Positions 1 through 9,982 of a stretch of 64,000 nucleotides of DNA are shown piece after piece (position 1 is the stretch's first letter; each line of letters starts with the position of its first letter). The translations under genes were made by a program, and so were the position numbers. Source of the DNA: Lineus longissimus (taxonomy: Eukaryota > Nemertea > Pilidiophora > Heteronemertea > Lineidae); NCBI RefSeq assembly GCF_910592395.1, contig NC_088317.1, positions 7,562,001 to 7,626,000 of the forward strand. The letters run 5' to 3'. A model generated the notes under the pieces. That model worked only from the letters and a program-made list of their open reading frames with translations. It searched no databases and was not told the DNA's origin.

Positions 1-418
1 GTCATAAGTTCCAGAACATAGTCATTTTCTGTCCCACTTACTTCAGAAATAAGACGTACAATAGGAGATGGATTTACGAAGACAAGAATGTTTTCATTGT
101 CAATCCAATTGCTGTAGCCAATAATTTAGACCCTGTGCTTCAATTTGCCACAATGGCCTTCGAAGGATCACAGACATTATTCATCATTGACGACTGTGCT
201 AATTTGAGAGACACAAAGAAGAAGGTGTCTGAGTTATGTAACTTGGCCTTTTCCGGTAGACACTACAATCTGACTGGTTACTAGTTCAGAAGTACAACTC
301 TGTTGTTAAGGACTTCAGAGAGAACATAAGGGTTTTAGTCCTGTTTTTCAACAAGGATGAATCGGCAATGAAATACGCCTTAGAAGAAAATAGTGTTATT
401 CCTAAAGACCAGAAGTAA
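1..418 (+). pseudogene. Packaging ATPase (FtsK/HerA, A32-like) remnant, 3' part
   Basis: C-terminal part of a viral genome-packaging ATPase that runs off the left window edge. The third frame opens with a stretch containing a Walker B strand (LFIIDDCANL, about 190-220) and then SGRHYNLT (about 250-275), the arginine-containing segment expected after Walker B in A32/FtsK-type packaging enzymes of Polintons and adintoviruses. The frame stops near 283 and homology resumes in another frame (KYNSVVKDFRENIRVLVLFF, then NKDESAMKYALEEN) to a TAA at 416-418, so there is at least one frameshift. Walker A would lie left of the window. It converges on the minus-strand structural genes, a common Polinton arrangement. 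The family call rests on motif pattern and neighbours. Confidence 0.7.
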
Positions 419-498
419 AAATACATAGATGCCCTTAAAAAGACGAAAGGATCTAAATTAATCATAAGACTAGAACACCCGTATGGTTTTATTCACGT

Positions 499-936
499 TT
501 AGTCTTTCTTCCTCCTTCGAAAAAAAAGGGGAATCCCCAAACCCAAGCCGCTCAATCCTAAAATAATCCAAAGGTATTCGTAATTCTTCATTTCATCACT
601 CGGCTTGTAGTAGTCGCTCAATTGCGGTTGTCTAGGAATGGTAATTCCATTATGTGGGTTTAAACTGTTGAACAATGAAAGTGCGGCGTCGGCATTTTTG
701 AAGTCAATTGCCGCTTCATGTTCTCTCTTTAATTCAAGGTTAACGAAGTCAATGGCACTTTTCCTACGCTCATCCCATTCTGTTGTTGCTCTTTGCAATT
801 GCTCTTGCGCTAAATTATGTCTCTTCATTTCAGCCTCGTAGCCATTCTTGTCTAGTGATTTAAAAAGGTAGCCAGAACCGGTGAAGGCTAAACCATTCAC
901 CAGCGCAGAACCAATCATCATAGCTATGCCTGCCAT
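499..936 (-). CDS. Small two-ended membrane protein of Polinton-like element
   Basis: A 145-residue frame with a hydrophobic N-terminus (residues 3-26, glycine-rich), a charged probably helical middle (about 30-85) and a second hydrophobic segment near the C-terminus (LWIILGLSGLGLGIPLFF) followed by RRRKKD. Such a layout fits a membrane-inserting or membrane-lytic minor virion protein, but I do not recognise the family. The start has the AAACTAAATGG context shared by the other genes of this cluster (TAAATG at each start). It is the most downstream minus-strand gene of the cluster, before the convergent ATPase. The frame looks intact. Confidence 0.55.
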   Translation of the reverse strand: MAGIAMMIGSALVNGLAFTGSGYLFKSLDKNGYEAEMKRHNLAQEQLQRATTEWDERRKSAIDFVNLELKREHEAAIDFKNADAALSLFNSLNPHNGITIPRQPQLSDYYKPSDEMKNYEYLWIILGLSGLGLGIPLFFRRRKKD

Positions 937-956
937 TTAGTTTAGTGTAATATTAT

Positions 957-1014
957 CCACAGTGAGTAAAGGTTAGGCGCAGTGAGTAAAGGTTAGGCGC
1001 AGTGAGTAAAGGTC
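957..1014. repeat. Tandem repeat upstream of the 936 gene start
   Basis: About three copies of a 20-bp unit containing CAGTGAGTAAAGGTTAGGCG lie between the start of the 145-residue gene and the stop of the next gene upstream. It is one of several short tandem duplications placed at gene junctions of this element. Confidence 0.85.
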
Positions 1015-1738
1015 AATTGGTACTGTACATCAAAACCATTAAGGTCGATAATGTCATTGTTTTCATCTGTTAGACGAATATTCAACTTGCCAACACTTGT
1101 TTTGCACGGAATTTCCATGTTATCTCCAAAGGAATATGCTATCATGTCTCCAAAGTTAGCTTCTGTTATTGGTCTAGTGGCTAAGACATCTGATGGCTTG
1201 CCATTGCTCATTACATTGTTGATGATGTCACAGTGGAAAACAAAATAGTCCATTGGTCTAAAATTTATTGGCCTCTCGCTTACAAACTCACCCTTTGTTG
1301 ATTTATCAGCATCTAAGGTATCAGCATCTAAGGGATAAGGCCATTCCGATTTAAAGCCAAATAATTCATTGCTTTTACCAGAAAACATAATCTGGAAATA
1401 CTCATCTTCATTACTGCCCTACCAGTGGGTTCATCAACATCAAACTTAACAGCATTTCTGCTTCACTTCTTTTCTTTCAATTCATTTGCGAAAACCTTTG
1501 AAAAGCTTTCTAGGTCATAGAGACCATCGGGTATTGTGATAACTGTCAACGAAAATCCACGCAACTTCATTTCGTTATTTTGTTTTGCTTCACTTATGTT
1601 GTAGAATGTACAAGGTATACCTGCAAATGTCAAACTGACGCTAATGACATTCTGAATTTCAGTGTTAAGATGTATGGTTAAATCATGTGATTTCTGTTCT
1701 GGGTAGTCACTGGAATTAATGTACACCACGGTTTTCAT
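993..1738 (-). pseudogene. Penton-like minor capsid protein, frameshifted
   Basis: Two frames are pieces of one gene. The N-terminal piece (1738-1463, 91 residues) has VSLTFAGIPCTFYNI and VITIPDGLYDLESF. The C-terminal piece (1388-993, 131 residues) ends with NIRLTDENNDIIDLNGFDVQYQLTF, quoted here in two parts as NIRLTDENNDII and DLNGFDVQYQLTF. This beginning-and-end pattern is that of the single-jelly-roll penton-like protein of Polinton and adintovirus elements, which forms the capsid vertices. Between 1463 and 1388 the reading shifts frame at least twice, with coding-like sequence preserved, so these are recent indels (or assembly errors). The start at 1738 has the AATAAATG context. A second, different copy of the family lies at 44187-45237. 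Confidence 0.65.
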
Positions 1739-1806
1739 TTATTGCACTTAAATTTTAATTTAATGCACTTAAATTCTACTTGATTGCACTTAAATTCTAC
1801 TTGATT
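1739..1806. repeat. Tandem repeat at gene junction (TTGCACTTAAATTCTAC unit)
   Basis: Three imperfect copies of a unit containing TGCACTTAAATTCTACTTGAT lie directly upstream of the penton-like gene start and run up to the stop of the 78-residue gene. AT-rich; a possible duplicated promoter or slippage product. Confidence 0.8.
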
Positions 1807-2033
1807 ATGTTTCTGGGTAAAATACCTTGATCGTTAAAGTATTCCAATGTTACATTACTGACTGCTACAGTTCCGCCAAGTTTCAGAATCTCTTCTAAGT
1901 TTGCCTGACTTGGCGAGCCAATGGTAATTCTCAAGAATCTCTTAAGTAAATATGAGTAACCAATTGTTGCCGTTGACAATAAAACACTTTGGTACAGTGT
2001 ATTGATTATTTCCTTCTTTCCTGGTGTTTCCAT
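1797..2033 (-). CDS. Small conserved-looking protein (78 aa) of Polinton-like element
   Basis: A 78-residue intact frame: METPGKKEII start, an amphipathic or hydrophobic stretch (SVLLSTATIGYSYLL, residues 16-30) and an acidic C-terminal half. No catalytic motif. The start at 2033 is CTAAATAAATGG, matching neighbouring starts. It lies between the penton-like and major capsid genes, which argues for a small virion or assembly protein. I do not recognise it beyond that. Confidence 0.5.
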   Translation of the reverse strand: METPGKKEIINTLYQSVLLSTATIGYSYLLKRFLRITIGSPSQANLEEILKLGGTVAVSNVTLEYFNDQGILPRNIIK

Positions 2034-2079
2034 TTATTTAGAATGAAATCTATTGATTCCTCTTGACTGTAAAATAATC

Positions 2080-2123
2080 TTAATGTTGCAAGGAAACAAT
2101 CTTAATGTTGCAAGGAAACAATC
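2080..2123. repeat. 22-bp tandem duplication at the 3' end of the capsid gene
   Basis: The unit AATCTTAATGTTGCAAGGAAAC occurs twice in tandem. One copy contains the stop codon and last codons of the major capsid gene; the other is downstream of the stop. Confidence 0.85.
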
Positions 2124-3407
2124 TGTGAATTTTGAATGTTAACTTGAGCATCAGAAACCACAAATATGTGCATTTTGTATGGCCCCTTTCCAGATTCTTT
2201 TGTTATCGACAATTGAATACCATCTTTAGTGTTTTGAAGCTTTTTGCCAGATCCGTGTAATCTGTTGTCTTCTGTAGTTCTCAGGTCCAACCAAAGCCCG
2301 TAGTTATTCGAGTCTCCATAGTACTTTTTCATAGACATGTTGCAGTCGTAAGTTTTCTTTAAGTCTTCGGTCATGAAGTGTTTCTTGATCTCATCCCATT
2401 GATCAAGCATTCTCATTCCTTCTGAAAACACCTGATTAGCAACTCCTTCCATGGTTATTTGCACTTTTGTGATGTTAGGATTTTCAAACTTTTCAGAATC
2501 TCTTGAACCATCAGTGTAATCAGAGATGAAGAGAAGTAATAGTCCTTTTATGGACATTCGAGGAAAATTGATGTTCTCGTTGATCAGCGTTTCATTGGCC
2601 GTTACGTTGACAGTTTTGAAGTGATCTACACAGTCGTAATAGATGGAGAAACCTGAATTGTACTTGTTTGTTAGCGTATTGGCTAATCCCTTGTTAGTTA
2701 CAGTGTCATATTCAAAACTGATATTTTCAAGTTTGGAATTCATGTTTGCAGTTGTGCTGGTAACGATGATCTCCTCCTTTGGTGCTAACGTAATCTCGAT
2801 GATCACATCCTCTTGAATTGGAAACTTGTAAAATGGAGCATAGTTAAAAAATAGTTCAAAATCTAACAGTATCTTGTACTTGGTTCCAATCACTTTCTTC
2901 AGTGTTCTCATCGCTGGTTTCACCGGTAACGTCGGCTTCTGCCACACCTGATCTCAACTTTCTAAGATTTTCTGACTGAATACCTTGAAAAACCCTGTCG
3001 TTCCTTTCCTCCACTGTTAACCACAAATCTTTAAAAGTCGAATAATGACTGTATTCATTGAGATCAAATATCTGTTCCGTTCCCCACTTAATTACCATCT
3101 TGGATAACAGGTTTCTGCTGAGATTGTTAACCACGCTGTTCTTGGAATCACCAGAAATGGTGAAATCAGCTGACAGAAAAAGAGATCTGGGTACAAAGAA
3201 CGTATTTTCTCTCAAAGCAGGTATTCTGATGTACAATGTTTCTTTTGGATTAGCAGAAGACGGATTGTGTGTAATGATGTGATGATTTCTCTCGGCCTTT
3301 AATCCGAGTGTAATCTTATGACTCCTTTCAGTGTTGAGCAGTACTCCAGTTGTCATTCTATTTAATTTACTTGAAAAATCAATCATTAATTTGACTTGAA
3401 AAATCAA
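2102..3407 (-). pseudogene. Major capsid protein (double jelly-roll, Polinton/adintovirus type), frameshifted
   Basis: Two overlapping frames: 3407-2856 (183 residues, N-terminal) and 2947-2102 (281 residues, C-terminal). Visible signatures include ETLYIRIPALRENTFFVPRS, FQGIQSENLRKLRS, GTKYKILLDFELF and IIEITLAPKEEI, in the order expected for the hexon-like double-jelly-roll capsid protein of animal Polintons and adintoviruses, which forms the trimeric capsomers. The shift lies in 2856-2947, within DENTEESDW, and both frames are open across it, so one indel accounts for it. The likeliest start is the MTTGV methionine near 3355, because the sequence before it is a tandem duplication (3372-3415). 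This is a different lineage from the capsid gene at 56426-57765. Confidence 0.75.
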
Positions 3408-3410
3408 TGA
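3362..3410. repeat. Tandem duplication directly upstream of the capsid start
   Basis: Two copies of a unit of about 23 bp containing ACTTGAAAAATCAATSATTAAT separate the probable capsid start codon from the stop of the next gene. AT-rich, so it could be a duplicated core promoter. Confidence 0.75.
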
Positions 3411-4763
3411 TTAATCTGATAATTTCATCTCTGACTTAACAGCTTTAACACCTTCTATTAAACCATAAATTATGGAGCTAAAAACAACAATCACTAGAAT
3501 GACTAGATTTTCGGCCATGCATCCAACAACTGCACCAACTGATTTCAGGAGAAATGAGACAATAGAACCGATAATTCCCGGTAAAGCCGCAGCTGATTTC
3601 TTGGCCAGTTCTTTTAGCCATTCAGCTAACTTCTTGAGGCCTTCTTTCACTTTATCTGGAATTGATGGTGGCGTAGGAGTTGGTGGCGTAGGACTTGGTG
3701 GCGTAGGAGTTGGAGTTGGTGGTTTAGGTACAGGTTTCAAAGCATGACTGATACTAAGACCTAAAGTGGTCAGTATCATAGTCACTGCAGCAACTATTGC
3801 AGCAATTGTAAGGCCTTCAACCTTAAAAAGTAACTTGATTCTGTCCTTGAGTGGAATCTTTGAATCTGGTCTTTTAACAAAATCTAACCAAAGTCTCTTC
3901 CATCTTTTAATTTGTGATTCATACTCATTGTTAAGGTAATCTAAGCTTCTTTTCTCTCTGTCCAATACATCCTTTATTTCTTGGTTCTGTTTCTTGGTCG
4001 TGTTGTTCATCAAGGAGTGAAATCTTACTGATGAGTCTTGCTCTCGTTTCAGCAGTCTTTTTCTCATTCAATCTTAATGTTCTAATTTCTCTCAAAGCGT
4101 TGTCTGTAAAACCTAATGCACTTAATTCTTGGTCAGTTGCATCTATCAACTTATCTATGGGTTTAGGTGAAGTGTTAATCTCATCAATTACTGTCTGTGT
4201 TTCAGGGGTTACAGATTGAGTTTCCCTTCTTGGTAAATGACCTTCCATGTTAGTAATTTCAGTTGCCTCTGTTGGGCCTGGTGGAATTAGTTCTTTCAAA
4301 AGTTTAATGAATGGTTTGCCATATTTATTTAAACTTGTTTCAGCATAGAATCTTCCATCTTTCTTAGTTAAGCGAATACCATAAGGTTCCCCATCATTGA
4401 CCATCGTTCTTCTTGTGTCGGATTGTAGTACAGGTCTTGTGAAAAAAACATAATGTGTGGTGCAAGCTTACTCAAATTGTTCTTGTCATATTTCCATTCT
4501 GTTCCTCTCAATGCCTTATCAAGTCTATCCTCAATACCGAGGTATTTTAACTTCTCTTTTTCTAAATTAGGATTAGTAATTCTTGGGATATCTGGTGCAT
4601 AGAATGACTTATCTGCAGTTAAGGTACTACTATCTGTGTTGTAAGTTGTGACATCATCATTCATTGGGGTTATTAATGATGTTTCAGCAGTACTACTGTT
4701 TGCTTCTGAAAAATTATCATTACGGGACTCATCCATTGGGATATCTTCTCCTCCTTCAGCCAT
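3411..4763 (-). pseudogene. Structural protein with proline hinge and membrane segments, broken in three frames
   Basis: Three overlapping frames (4763-4368, 4404-3931, 4067-3411) read as one gene of about 440 codons with two frameshifts. The N-terminal third is acidic and Ser/Thr-rich (MAEGGEDIPMDESRND) and ends in IMFFSQDLYYNPTQEERW. The middle is charged and helical (LRLNEKKTAETRARLIS). The C-terminal third has a basic coiled-coil-like segment, a hydrophobic segment (AAIVAAVTMILTTLGLSI), a PTPTPTPPSPTPPTPTPPS proline hinge of about 30 residues, then two more hydrophobic segments (ALPGIIGSIVSFLLKSVGAV; NLVILVIVVFSSIIYGLI). The start 4763 sits in TAAAGTAAATGG. Placed between capsid genes, it is probably a membrane or internal virion component. 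Function unknown. Confidence 0.55.
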
Positions 4764-5168
4764 TTACTTTACAGTAATAAGAATTAAATTGCCAACAACA
4801 GCATAGAGTAAAAACTTGATTGTTTCATGGGTATCATCAGATTTACTGATCACAGCAGTCTTACTGGACACATCAGTCTTACTGGTCTCATCAGTCTTAC
4901 TGGTCTCATCAGTCTTACTGGGCACATCAGGCCTACCGGTTGCGTCAGTCTTACTTGTTACAGCAGTTTTACTGGACACATCAGTCTTCACATCTTTTGG
5001 TGTGGTAATATTAGTCTTAACCCTTATCTTCTTAGCAGTTTGACCTTGCATCAATGGAGGAGGGATAGTCTTTTCATTGTTAATGTCATTCTTACCAGGC
5101 TTCAAGTGTTTAGTTGCTACCAGAATATTATTGTTGTAATTCTTGATCTTACCGATCTTGAGTACCAT
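4764..5168 (-). CDS. SKTD-repeat protein with C-terminal membrane anchor (134 aa)
   Basis: An intact frame. The basic N-terminus (residues 1-55) leads into about eight copies of a six-residue repeat of the form TDxSSK / SKTDET (residues about 60-110), then TIKFLLYAVVGNLILITVK, a C-terminal hydrophobic segment. The repeat is an 18-bp tandem array in the DNA (about 4845-4990). Ser/Thr/Asp-rich stalk plus tail anchor suggests a surface or spacer protein. No known family is recognised. It is part of the same minus-strand virion gene block. Confidence 0.5.
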   Translation of the reverse strand: MVLKIGKIKNYNNNILVATKHLKPGKNDINNEKTIPPPLMQGQTAKKIRVKTNITTPKDVKTDVSSKTAVTSKTDATGRPDVPSKTDETSKTDETSKTDVSSKTAVISKSDDTHETIKFLLYAVVGNLILITVK

Positions 5169-5210
5169 GTCAGACCCTATGATGTACAGGCTTGGGGCAA
5201 TTACATAGTC

Positions 5211-6176
5211 TTATCGTGTGTGAGTGTCCGACAGTGCTTTCTGGTATCTAGCAATTGAGGTAGGGATATCCACATGCTGTTCAATTGAATCACTTAGCAG
5301 CTTGATGAATTCCTTATGTGCGTCTAACTCTGTTCCTGGCTGTCCAGTAATCGGGGTTCTAGTGAGGGCCTGTGATCCCAGTATACAGTAAACATATGTT
5401 CTGATGGAATCATTCAATCTTTCTATCCCTGGATTCGAGAAACCTGAGGACTTAAGAGTCATGTATTGTTGGTATGTTTGACATGGTTTCTGTTCTATCA
5501 CATCAAATACATTCTTGTGTCTCCTGACATGATCCTTGATGAAGATATCTGGGTACTTAAAATTAGACATCCCAGCGTCCCAATCAGATTTAAACATCGA
5601 GGGCATTCTATTCTCGTGAACTTGCATTAAGAAGAAATTGATTTTCGAATTATTGATGTAATAGCCAGGATCAGTTATGTTTGGATTGTAATCCGGTACA
5701 CTCCAGGAAGTCCATCCGTAATTGTTTGCAAACACTGAAAAATCAAATTCGTCTTTTAAGCCAAACTCACTTAGTAACTCGCCTAGTTTCCTACGGTTAA
5801 TGTTATTGTTTGATTCGTTGAAATTGCTTTATCCCAAAATGGGGATATCAAGGTTCTTCATAATTTTTCTGATTTGATAGTAAGTGTGGAACCTGTAAAA
5901 TGATCTGATCATTTGATTGCTGCTGTTCAGGTGCTTGAGTAAATGCCACATCCAGTTGTCGCTAACCAGACGGCCATGTTAAACTGATTCTGGTAGAATG
6001 TCAGTGGGTTTTTTCAAGTCTAAGACAATCATCTCTGTTTTTCAATTTTAAAAACCCTGGCGTGATATCACTTTCTTGTACTTTGAAAAAGCTGTTAGCA
6101 GTAACATAGGCATCAAAGTGATAAAAGTCAAATGTAATGTTATCCTTATGCTTCATTGCCAATGGGTAATACATTT
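5211..6176 (-). pseudogene. Large structural protein of Polinton-like element, degenerate 5' half
   Basis: The intact C-terminal piece is 5735-5211 (174 residues; MFANNYGWTSWSVPDYNP, then DVIEQKPCQTYQQYMTL). Upstream a start (GGAAAATAAATG, ATG at about 6174) opens with MYYPLAMKHKDNITFDFY, and between about 5740 and 6050 coding-like pieces occur in more than one frame with stops (for example NMAVWLATTGCG, then MIRSFYRFHTYYQIRKIM), so several indels have broken this gene. It is the first gene of the minus-strand block. I believe it is a virion component typical of such clusters, but its function is not evident. Confidence 0.45.
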
Positions 6177-6203
6177 ATTTTCCTTGAATTTTCCTTGAAT
6201 TTT
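6174..6203. repeat. Tandem duplication upstream of first structural gene
   Basis: TTTTCCTTGAATTTTCCTTGAATTTT lies immediately before the start codon at about 6174 (minus strand): the 11-bp unit TTTTCCTTGAA is duplicated, like the junction repeats further down the cluster. Confidence 0.7.
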
Positions 6204-6283
6204 GGATAGGCCAAATGTTAGCAGATGGCAGCACTGGCGCAATTACTGTTAAATAGGCCTAACTGTCATTGATCCAAAGGCTG

Positions 6284-6368
6284 TATTCAATGGCCGAGTG
6301 GGTAAAGCATGGAGCTTCCACACCTGAGGTTAGGTGTTGGCGTGGGTCCGTTTCCCGGTGAAGGAAAC
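6284..6368 (+). repeat. tRNA-like sequence (SINE head or tRNA pseudogene)
   Basis: A pol III type-2 promoter is visible: box A TGGCCGAGTGGG (6291-6302) matches TRGCNNARYNGG, and box B GGTCCGTTTCC (6345-6355) is two changes from GGTTCGANTCC. The 54-bp offset between the box starts fits a tRNA with a long variable arm (Leu/Ser type). The acceptor stem does not pair convincingly, so it is a tRNA-derived SINE head or relic and not a functional tRNA. Confidence 0.6.
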
Positions 6369-6409
6369 ATATGTGGAATGGTTTTATTTGTGGCTAATGG
6401 AGCGGGCTT

Positions 6410-6434
6410 AAACTTATCACGACGTGATAAGTTT
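6410..6434. repeat. Near-perfect 25-bp palindrome
   Basis: AAACTTATCACG, a single A, then CGTGATAAGTTT: 12-bp arms around a one-base centre. It follows the tRNA-like sequence. Possibly the terminus of a small element or a cruciform site; no partner element identified. Confidence 0.7.
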
Positions 6435-8890
6435 TTATCCCAGTAAGATAAGTCTTTTTGGTTTAATTTTTTAATGTAACAATTGAATATTTAATTAGCA
6501 GAGGATATTTGAACCAACTTAAGTCAGTAATAGGGAAACTTGTCAGTTTTATCCATGTTCCGTTTTTGGTAGGTTTTGGCATGAAAACGAGGTTTTTTTC
6601 CAAATTCCCAAGAAAAGTCGTAGATAGTCGTACATGCGTTTACCTATTACTGCGGTTGTTCATTTTGATAGAAGCAGAAAAGGGAATTTCTTGACCCTTT
6701 CCCCAAAATACGAACTACTAAGATAGAAACCACCAAAGATCCCCTTAGATCCCCTCGTTTTCTTAACTTTCGAGCCCTATGAAGATGACCGATATTTTCT
6801 ACACAGGGGCCTACTTAGGGTTGGGTTGTGTACATGGTGTAGTGTAAGTTGTATTAGACATTCCCATTTACGGCCGCTTGGGAAATTCACAGAACTGCAC
6901 GTCAATATTAATTTTTACAAAACTGATACCGTCTCATAATCGCGACAACTTTTTAGTGAATCTGATTGCTTAAGGCTTACATGCCGGAAACAATAAACAA
7001 CCAACAACGTAGATTTTAATCGCTTCGATGTGGACACAACGGCCGTCAACATCTTTCTGATGCTGGTACGTCACAAGCACAGCTATGATATGTTTCACGG
7101 TCACATGATGTGACGTCACCGTAGAATCTCATTTGTTCATGAATAGGCCTGCAAATTAATGACACGGACACTATATGATGAAATATTTCCTTTAATCAAA
7201 TAATCCCGAACTACACCACTGTGAACAAGCTACAACTGCCGGAGTAATACCGTTTCAGTAACATGAATAATAACCACGCTTAATCTTTTCGAGCGGGTAG
7301 AGGTTGACCTATTGAACCACAGGTCTATTTGATTCCTTCGGGTACGTAACCATAGACTGTTCCCTTGTGACATCCTCTACTTCCGAGAACTACTTGATTG
7401 GCAATTCAAAATGGCTGCACCATAGCCCCTGCCAACCAAAGAAGTGATGAATTGAGAATACGTACTTTGCAAATCATGAAGTCACCCGTTTAGTCTTGTG
7501 AATCCCGTTCAACATCCGTTATTTCTCAGCTCCCATGCGTTCCTTATCAGTAAGTTAGTCGTCCACTGTAGACGCGGTACACCTCCTGTTCGTCCGCTGT
7601 ATGTCAGGTAGTATAGTCCGGCCTCGAGCCACGCCCACCGGACATTAACGAACATGAACTGACACACACAGGAGGAGGAACGCACCAGTTTACCGAATAA
7701 AACACATGGCCAGCGCAAAAGAACCGTACAACCGGCGGACGCGATTATCCCGATTATCCCGAGTCCATTCCCAGTCTTGCGCATGCTCAAAACCTTCCAC
7801 CCGATGGAGCGGATCTCGCCCGACCTTGCCTGACAAGAACGCATTCGTCGAACGATACACGAACAGGAAACACATACGAACGGTTAACAACGGATTGGAC
7901 ATTTAGCTCTGCGTGGGACGTCCGTTAACGCAATCCGGTAAGGTGTGATCGGCTGGCGCTGACATGGTCGATAAACGGAAGTGTTATGAATTGCTGAGCA
8001 CAAGAATGGCGCCGTCGGTTGGGCACGTTATTGGATCAAAGTCAAAGTCAATACGTTCTCTAATTTCCTTGACTCCGACCCAAATAATCTCATGTTTGTG
8101 TGCTGCATCTTGTCCCACATAAGAATCGAACCCAATAGTGCAAAAGGTAAATACATAATCCTCCCAGAAATGAACTTCTTCATGCTGCAAATTGGCATGG
8201 CCACTTTCTCACAAACGAGCTTCACAATTAGGTGAGTCTGCAGATACATATATCAACCATTTTATATTCACTTACAGAAGAAATTCAATTTCAATTTGTT
8301 AAGAAAAAAGCAATATCACCAGCGTATATAGCTATCATGAAAGTTATTTGAGAAAATTATAATTACAACAGCAATACCGACATCCGCCACCATTTATGAC
8401 ATTGGGTTTGCTTAAATATGACAAAATCACAGCCGGACCGGTACATGTAGATGTATTACACCTTGAGGTAAGGTACAATGGGGGTCACTGTAAACCTTTT
8501 TTAACTAAAACTTTGGTTGCACAAGAGCTTTCTCGGCAGATTCATTAAAACTTGCCTGGATCTTGCAGTGGCACATTTTCCAATAATAATGCCTGTTATC
8601 CAGGGCAAAAAACAATGCGTCTGAGAGACTGTGCAAGACTTGTGGTCAGGGTCTACAATTACCTTGTGGGTTTGAGATATTCGTAGCCCTTGACCGTAAT
8701 TTTTAATTGAGGAATAAAAATATTTTTATGACCATTACTGGTAATTGCAATATTATTCAAATCCAGTTCTACATTGAGTTTTTGCTGCTATTAGTACATT
8801 ATTTTTAGAATCTTCATTAATTTGCGAGGAAGTAGATGACCTGTGCTACTCTTTGACAAATAATTGTAATGCAATGTACCATGAATATGC
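6435..8890. other. Intergenic, no supported gene
   Basis: About 2.5 kb with only short frames in all phases, none with recognisable domains or consistent coding character. Frames near 7509-7906 and 7984-8249 overlap on both strands and are treated as chance. Confidence 0.5.
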
Positions 8891-9491
8891 GGCTTATTAT
8901 AAACCGCGAGATGCGGAATGCCAAATCGCGAGATGCCAACCTCGGTGAGAGTACCATGCGCCCCAGGATGTATTGCAAATATGGAACTTGAAAAGACGAG
9001 CATTCATGGGACCGAAGCTGTAGTAGGGAACTATCCTTGTTTTTATTGGCCCATTGAAGTAGACTCCGCTGTGCGATGTGTGGAATTTAACCTAATTTAT
9101 AGCCTGGTTTTGATGGTCAGACTATCCGCGCTATTTTAAGGGATGACCAGACGTTCACCAAGTGCATGCACTGTGTTATCAGTCAATCAGGTGTATGGTG
9201 ACTAGTGCCGTCAGGCGGGAAAATAATCTTGATACATGCAGCATCCTGAACCTCGTGGTATTTTACTCACAGTATATCTTGCTAAATTTCAAAAATGTTG
9301 TGATCAAGATGAACATGCCGTTGCATGTAGCCTTTGTATTGTCTTCGGCCCTACTATCATTGGATGGAGAAGGTGACAGCAGCATCAGAAATGGTGATTG
9401 ATTTTCACTGTCCAGGGAAGTGGAAAATCTTGTGGCGGAAAATAATGATTACTCATCTCGCGATTTCTCATCTCGCGGTTTATAATAAGCC
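8891..9491. mobile_element. 601-bp MITE with 23-bp perfect terminal inverted repeats
   Basis: The left end GGCTTATTATAAACCGCGAGATG (8891-8913; 23 bp, quoted as GGCTTATTATAA + ACCGCGAGATG) is the exact reverse complement of 9469-9491. A second inner pair AAATCGCGAGATG (8923-8935) / CATCTCGCGATTT (9454-9466) follows at nearly the same spacing on each side. No transposase is encoded. A target duplication may be ATAT on both flanks, but the outermost 2-3 bases differ (GC versus TGG), so the superfamily is not assigned. Confidence 0.85.
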
Positions 9492-9982
9492 TGGATATAC
9501 AATTACTCCATTTTACCTTATTTTGTAGCAAACTGCTTTAGGTCCCTGCGTCAGTGTTGTGACGCCATCACCGGTCACAAAGCATTTTAAGTGTTGTGTT
9601 TCCCCGCGGAGTTGTTTAAATTCAATCTTAGCCCATAGCCGTATTGCTCAATCGGCGTTAGTAGTAACGTTGGCATTAAGTACTAACGCTACTTCCGCTG
9701 GTCCTTGCAAACAAACACCGGTTGCGCACTTGCTCCAGATACGGAGAGAAGAGGTAAAATATTAATGAAATACGCTACATATTTACATACCGTCACCGTC
9801 ACCGTCACCAGCACCAGCACCGCAACCATCACATAGTTATTACATAGTAAGCTGAATGCCTCCAATCATAAAAAAACGCACCAGTTCCAAAGCTTAAAAG
9901 TCTATTTACAACAGAATCCACAACCGCTTTTTTACCAATCCAGATCTTCAGTTAAAGAGCAGAAAAGAGTTTCCTATTGCAT
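9492..9982. other. Intergenic with GTCACC/AGCACC microsatellite
   Basis: No gene seen. A short imperfect trinucleotide/hexanucleotide run (ACCGTCACCGTCACC, then AGCACCAGCACC) lies at about 9789-9825. This is the 3' flank of the large minus-strand gene. Confidence 0.5.

Noticed and set aside
7509-8249. Several 60-110 codon frames on both strands
   Set aside because: They overlap each other in opposite directions and show no domain, composition or start-context support.
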